From the NCBI RefSeq assembly GCF_024704725.1, contig NZ_JALIQS010000011.1, positions 1-64,000 of the forward strand: DNA of 64,000 bases, written 5' to 3'. Below, in pieces: positions 63,517 through 64,000 of the stretch; the stretch's first letter is position 1, and each line of letters starts with the position of its first letter. The notes beneath the pieces were generated by a model that saw only the letters and a list, made by a program, of their open reading frames with translations, was not told where the DNA came from and made no database searches. The DNA is from Shinella sp. CPCC 101442 (lineage in GTDB: Bacteria > Pseudomonadota > Alphaproteobacteria > Rhizobiales > Rhizobiaceae). Made by a program: the position numbers and the translations under genes.

Positions 63517-63911
63517 GGCTTCTCTCCCTGGATGAGGGTGCGGGAAACATCGGCGTGAAGCTGACGCACTTCCTCAAGCGCTGCGTTGTATCGTGTGGCT
63601 CTGGTGGGGTATGCCGCATTCATCTCGGCGTCGGCCTTCGCATTGGTGACGCCGTCGATGATGTATTCCTCAGCTCGGGATAGAAGCGAACGCAGTTCCG
63701 CCGTCTCCCGCTGCATCGCCTCTAGCTTGAGGGCGAGGGCGGCGTAGATATCGGCGCGGATATAGCGGGGGCTTTCGGTGGTCGCGGCGGCACAGGTCCA
63801 GAACCCGCCGTTCGGGCCGTTGCCGTCCTGAGCAACAGCGATCCACTCCGGCGCGTCGGGATGTGTCACGCCTTCCATTGCCTTCTCTATGGTCTCTGAG
63901 GGGGAGTTCAT
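63513..63911 (-). CDS. Hypothetical coiled-coil protein
   Basis: The 132-residue product has a long helix (ALALKLEAMQRETAELRSLL). It overlaps the Lar-type gene by four bases (ATGA) and the partial gene at the edge. Unrecognised. Confidence 0.6.
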   Translation of the reverse strand: MNSPSETIEKAMEGVTHPDAPEWIAVAQDGNGPNGGFWTCAAATTESPRYIRADIYAALALKLEAMQRETAELRSLLSRAEEYIIDGVTNAKADAEMNAAYPTRATRYNAALEEVRQLHADVSRTLIQGEKP

Positions 63912-64000
63912 GCGTCACCACAAGTTGAGTGGGAACAAAATTCACCCCCCGGCATTTCTTCCGCAGATTGTCCGCAAAATGCGATGGAGGTAGCCAGATG
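63908..64000 (-). CDS. Partial gene at the right edge
   Basis: An open frame enters from beyond the window and ends GEFCSHSTCGDA-stop, its TGA overlapping the next ATG (ATGA), as with its neighbours. Only 30 codons are visible, so nothing can be said about function. Confidence 0.4.
   Translation of the reverse strand, partial: HLATSIAFCGQSAEEMPGGEFCSHSTCGDA

Larger units (their letters stand above)
57863..64000. mobile_element. Second integrated element at tRNA-Arg, right end not in window
   Basis: The tyrosine integrase at 57987-59117 next to tRNA-Arg, an excisionase-like gene overlapping it, and a run of short overlapping minus-strand genes (Lar-like, phage-type ASCH-like protein, small unknowns) have the look of a prophage or related element. 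The other end lies beyond 64000, so size and type are open. Confidence 0.75.

Overview
The window looks like chromosome from a Rhizobiaceae alphaproteobacterium (Rhizobium/Agrobacterium/Ensifer-like). The signs are high GC, clustered tRNA-Glu(TTC) genes, a two-domain cold-shock protein next to a DUF192 protein, a complex I NDUFA4-type subunit gene, DUF982-type small proteins, an imuA-imuB-dnaE2 cassette and Ku proteins. Organism identity is inference; no rRNA or species marker is present.

Layout. Positions 1-5550 are core chromosome: three tRNA-Glu genes around a Hint-domain protein, a YcbK-type lipoprotein peptidase, gloA, a double cold-shock protein and a DUF192 protein. A tRNA-Pro(TGG) at 5551-5627 is the left end of a 51.8-kb genomic island. 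The last 49 bases of that tRNA plus 3 more (52 bp) are repeated exactly at 57296-57347, just after a tyrosine integrase, so the island spans about 5579-57347. Core sequence resumes with the NDUFA4-type gene and tRNA-Arg(TCT). A second integrase 124 bp after tRNA-Arg opens a second element that runs off the right edge.

Inside the first island: (a) 5.6-14.3 kb, tRNA relics, hypothetical genes, two HEPN-like genes and a decayed GH108 endolysin; (b) 15.2-18.7 kb, a large membrane protein with a PD-(D/E)XK-like motif beside a secreted ClpP-like protease; (c) 19.3-37.4 kb, a stress and DNA-repair block (alcohol dehydrogenase, PfpI, two Ku proteins, ferritin-like DUF2383, imuA-imuB-dnaE2 behind a LexA box, an exonuclease III) with four GGAAC-N16-GGTT sites resembling general-stress (EcfG/RpoE2) promoters; (d) 38.2-42.5 kb, a Hachiman-type anti-phage pair (hamA-hamB) next to a zinc-cluster protein; (e) 42.7-57.1 kb, mobile-element housekeeping: PcfJ-like protein, AbiEii-like nucleotidyltransferase, Rep-like initiator with upstream repeats, a 58-bp dyad, a candidate excisionase and the integrase. 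No conjugation genes, phage structural operon or CRISPR array were seen, so this is more like an integrative or satellite-type island than a self-transmissible ICE.

The most unusual signal is a leader module found twice, 29 kb apart, upstream of two dissimilar genes (13754-14200 and 42670-43167). Each copy has a 13-codon leader peptide ending IGATL-stop, then two hairpins whose loops carry a perfectly complementary 7-mer (a possible kissing loop), then the ribosome binding site. Stem sequences differ between copies but pairing is kept, and loop lengths and spacings are identical. It looks like a structured, possibly translation-coupled, regulatory RNA that I cannot assign to a known class.
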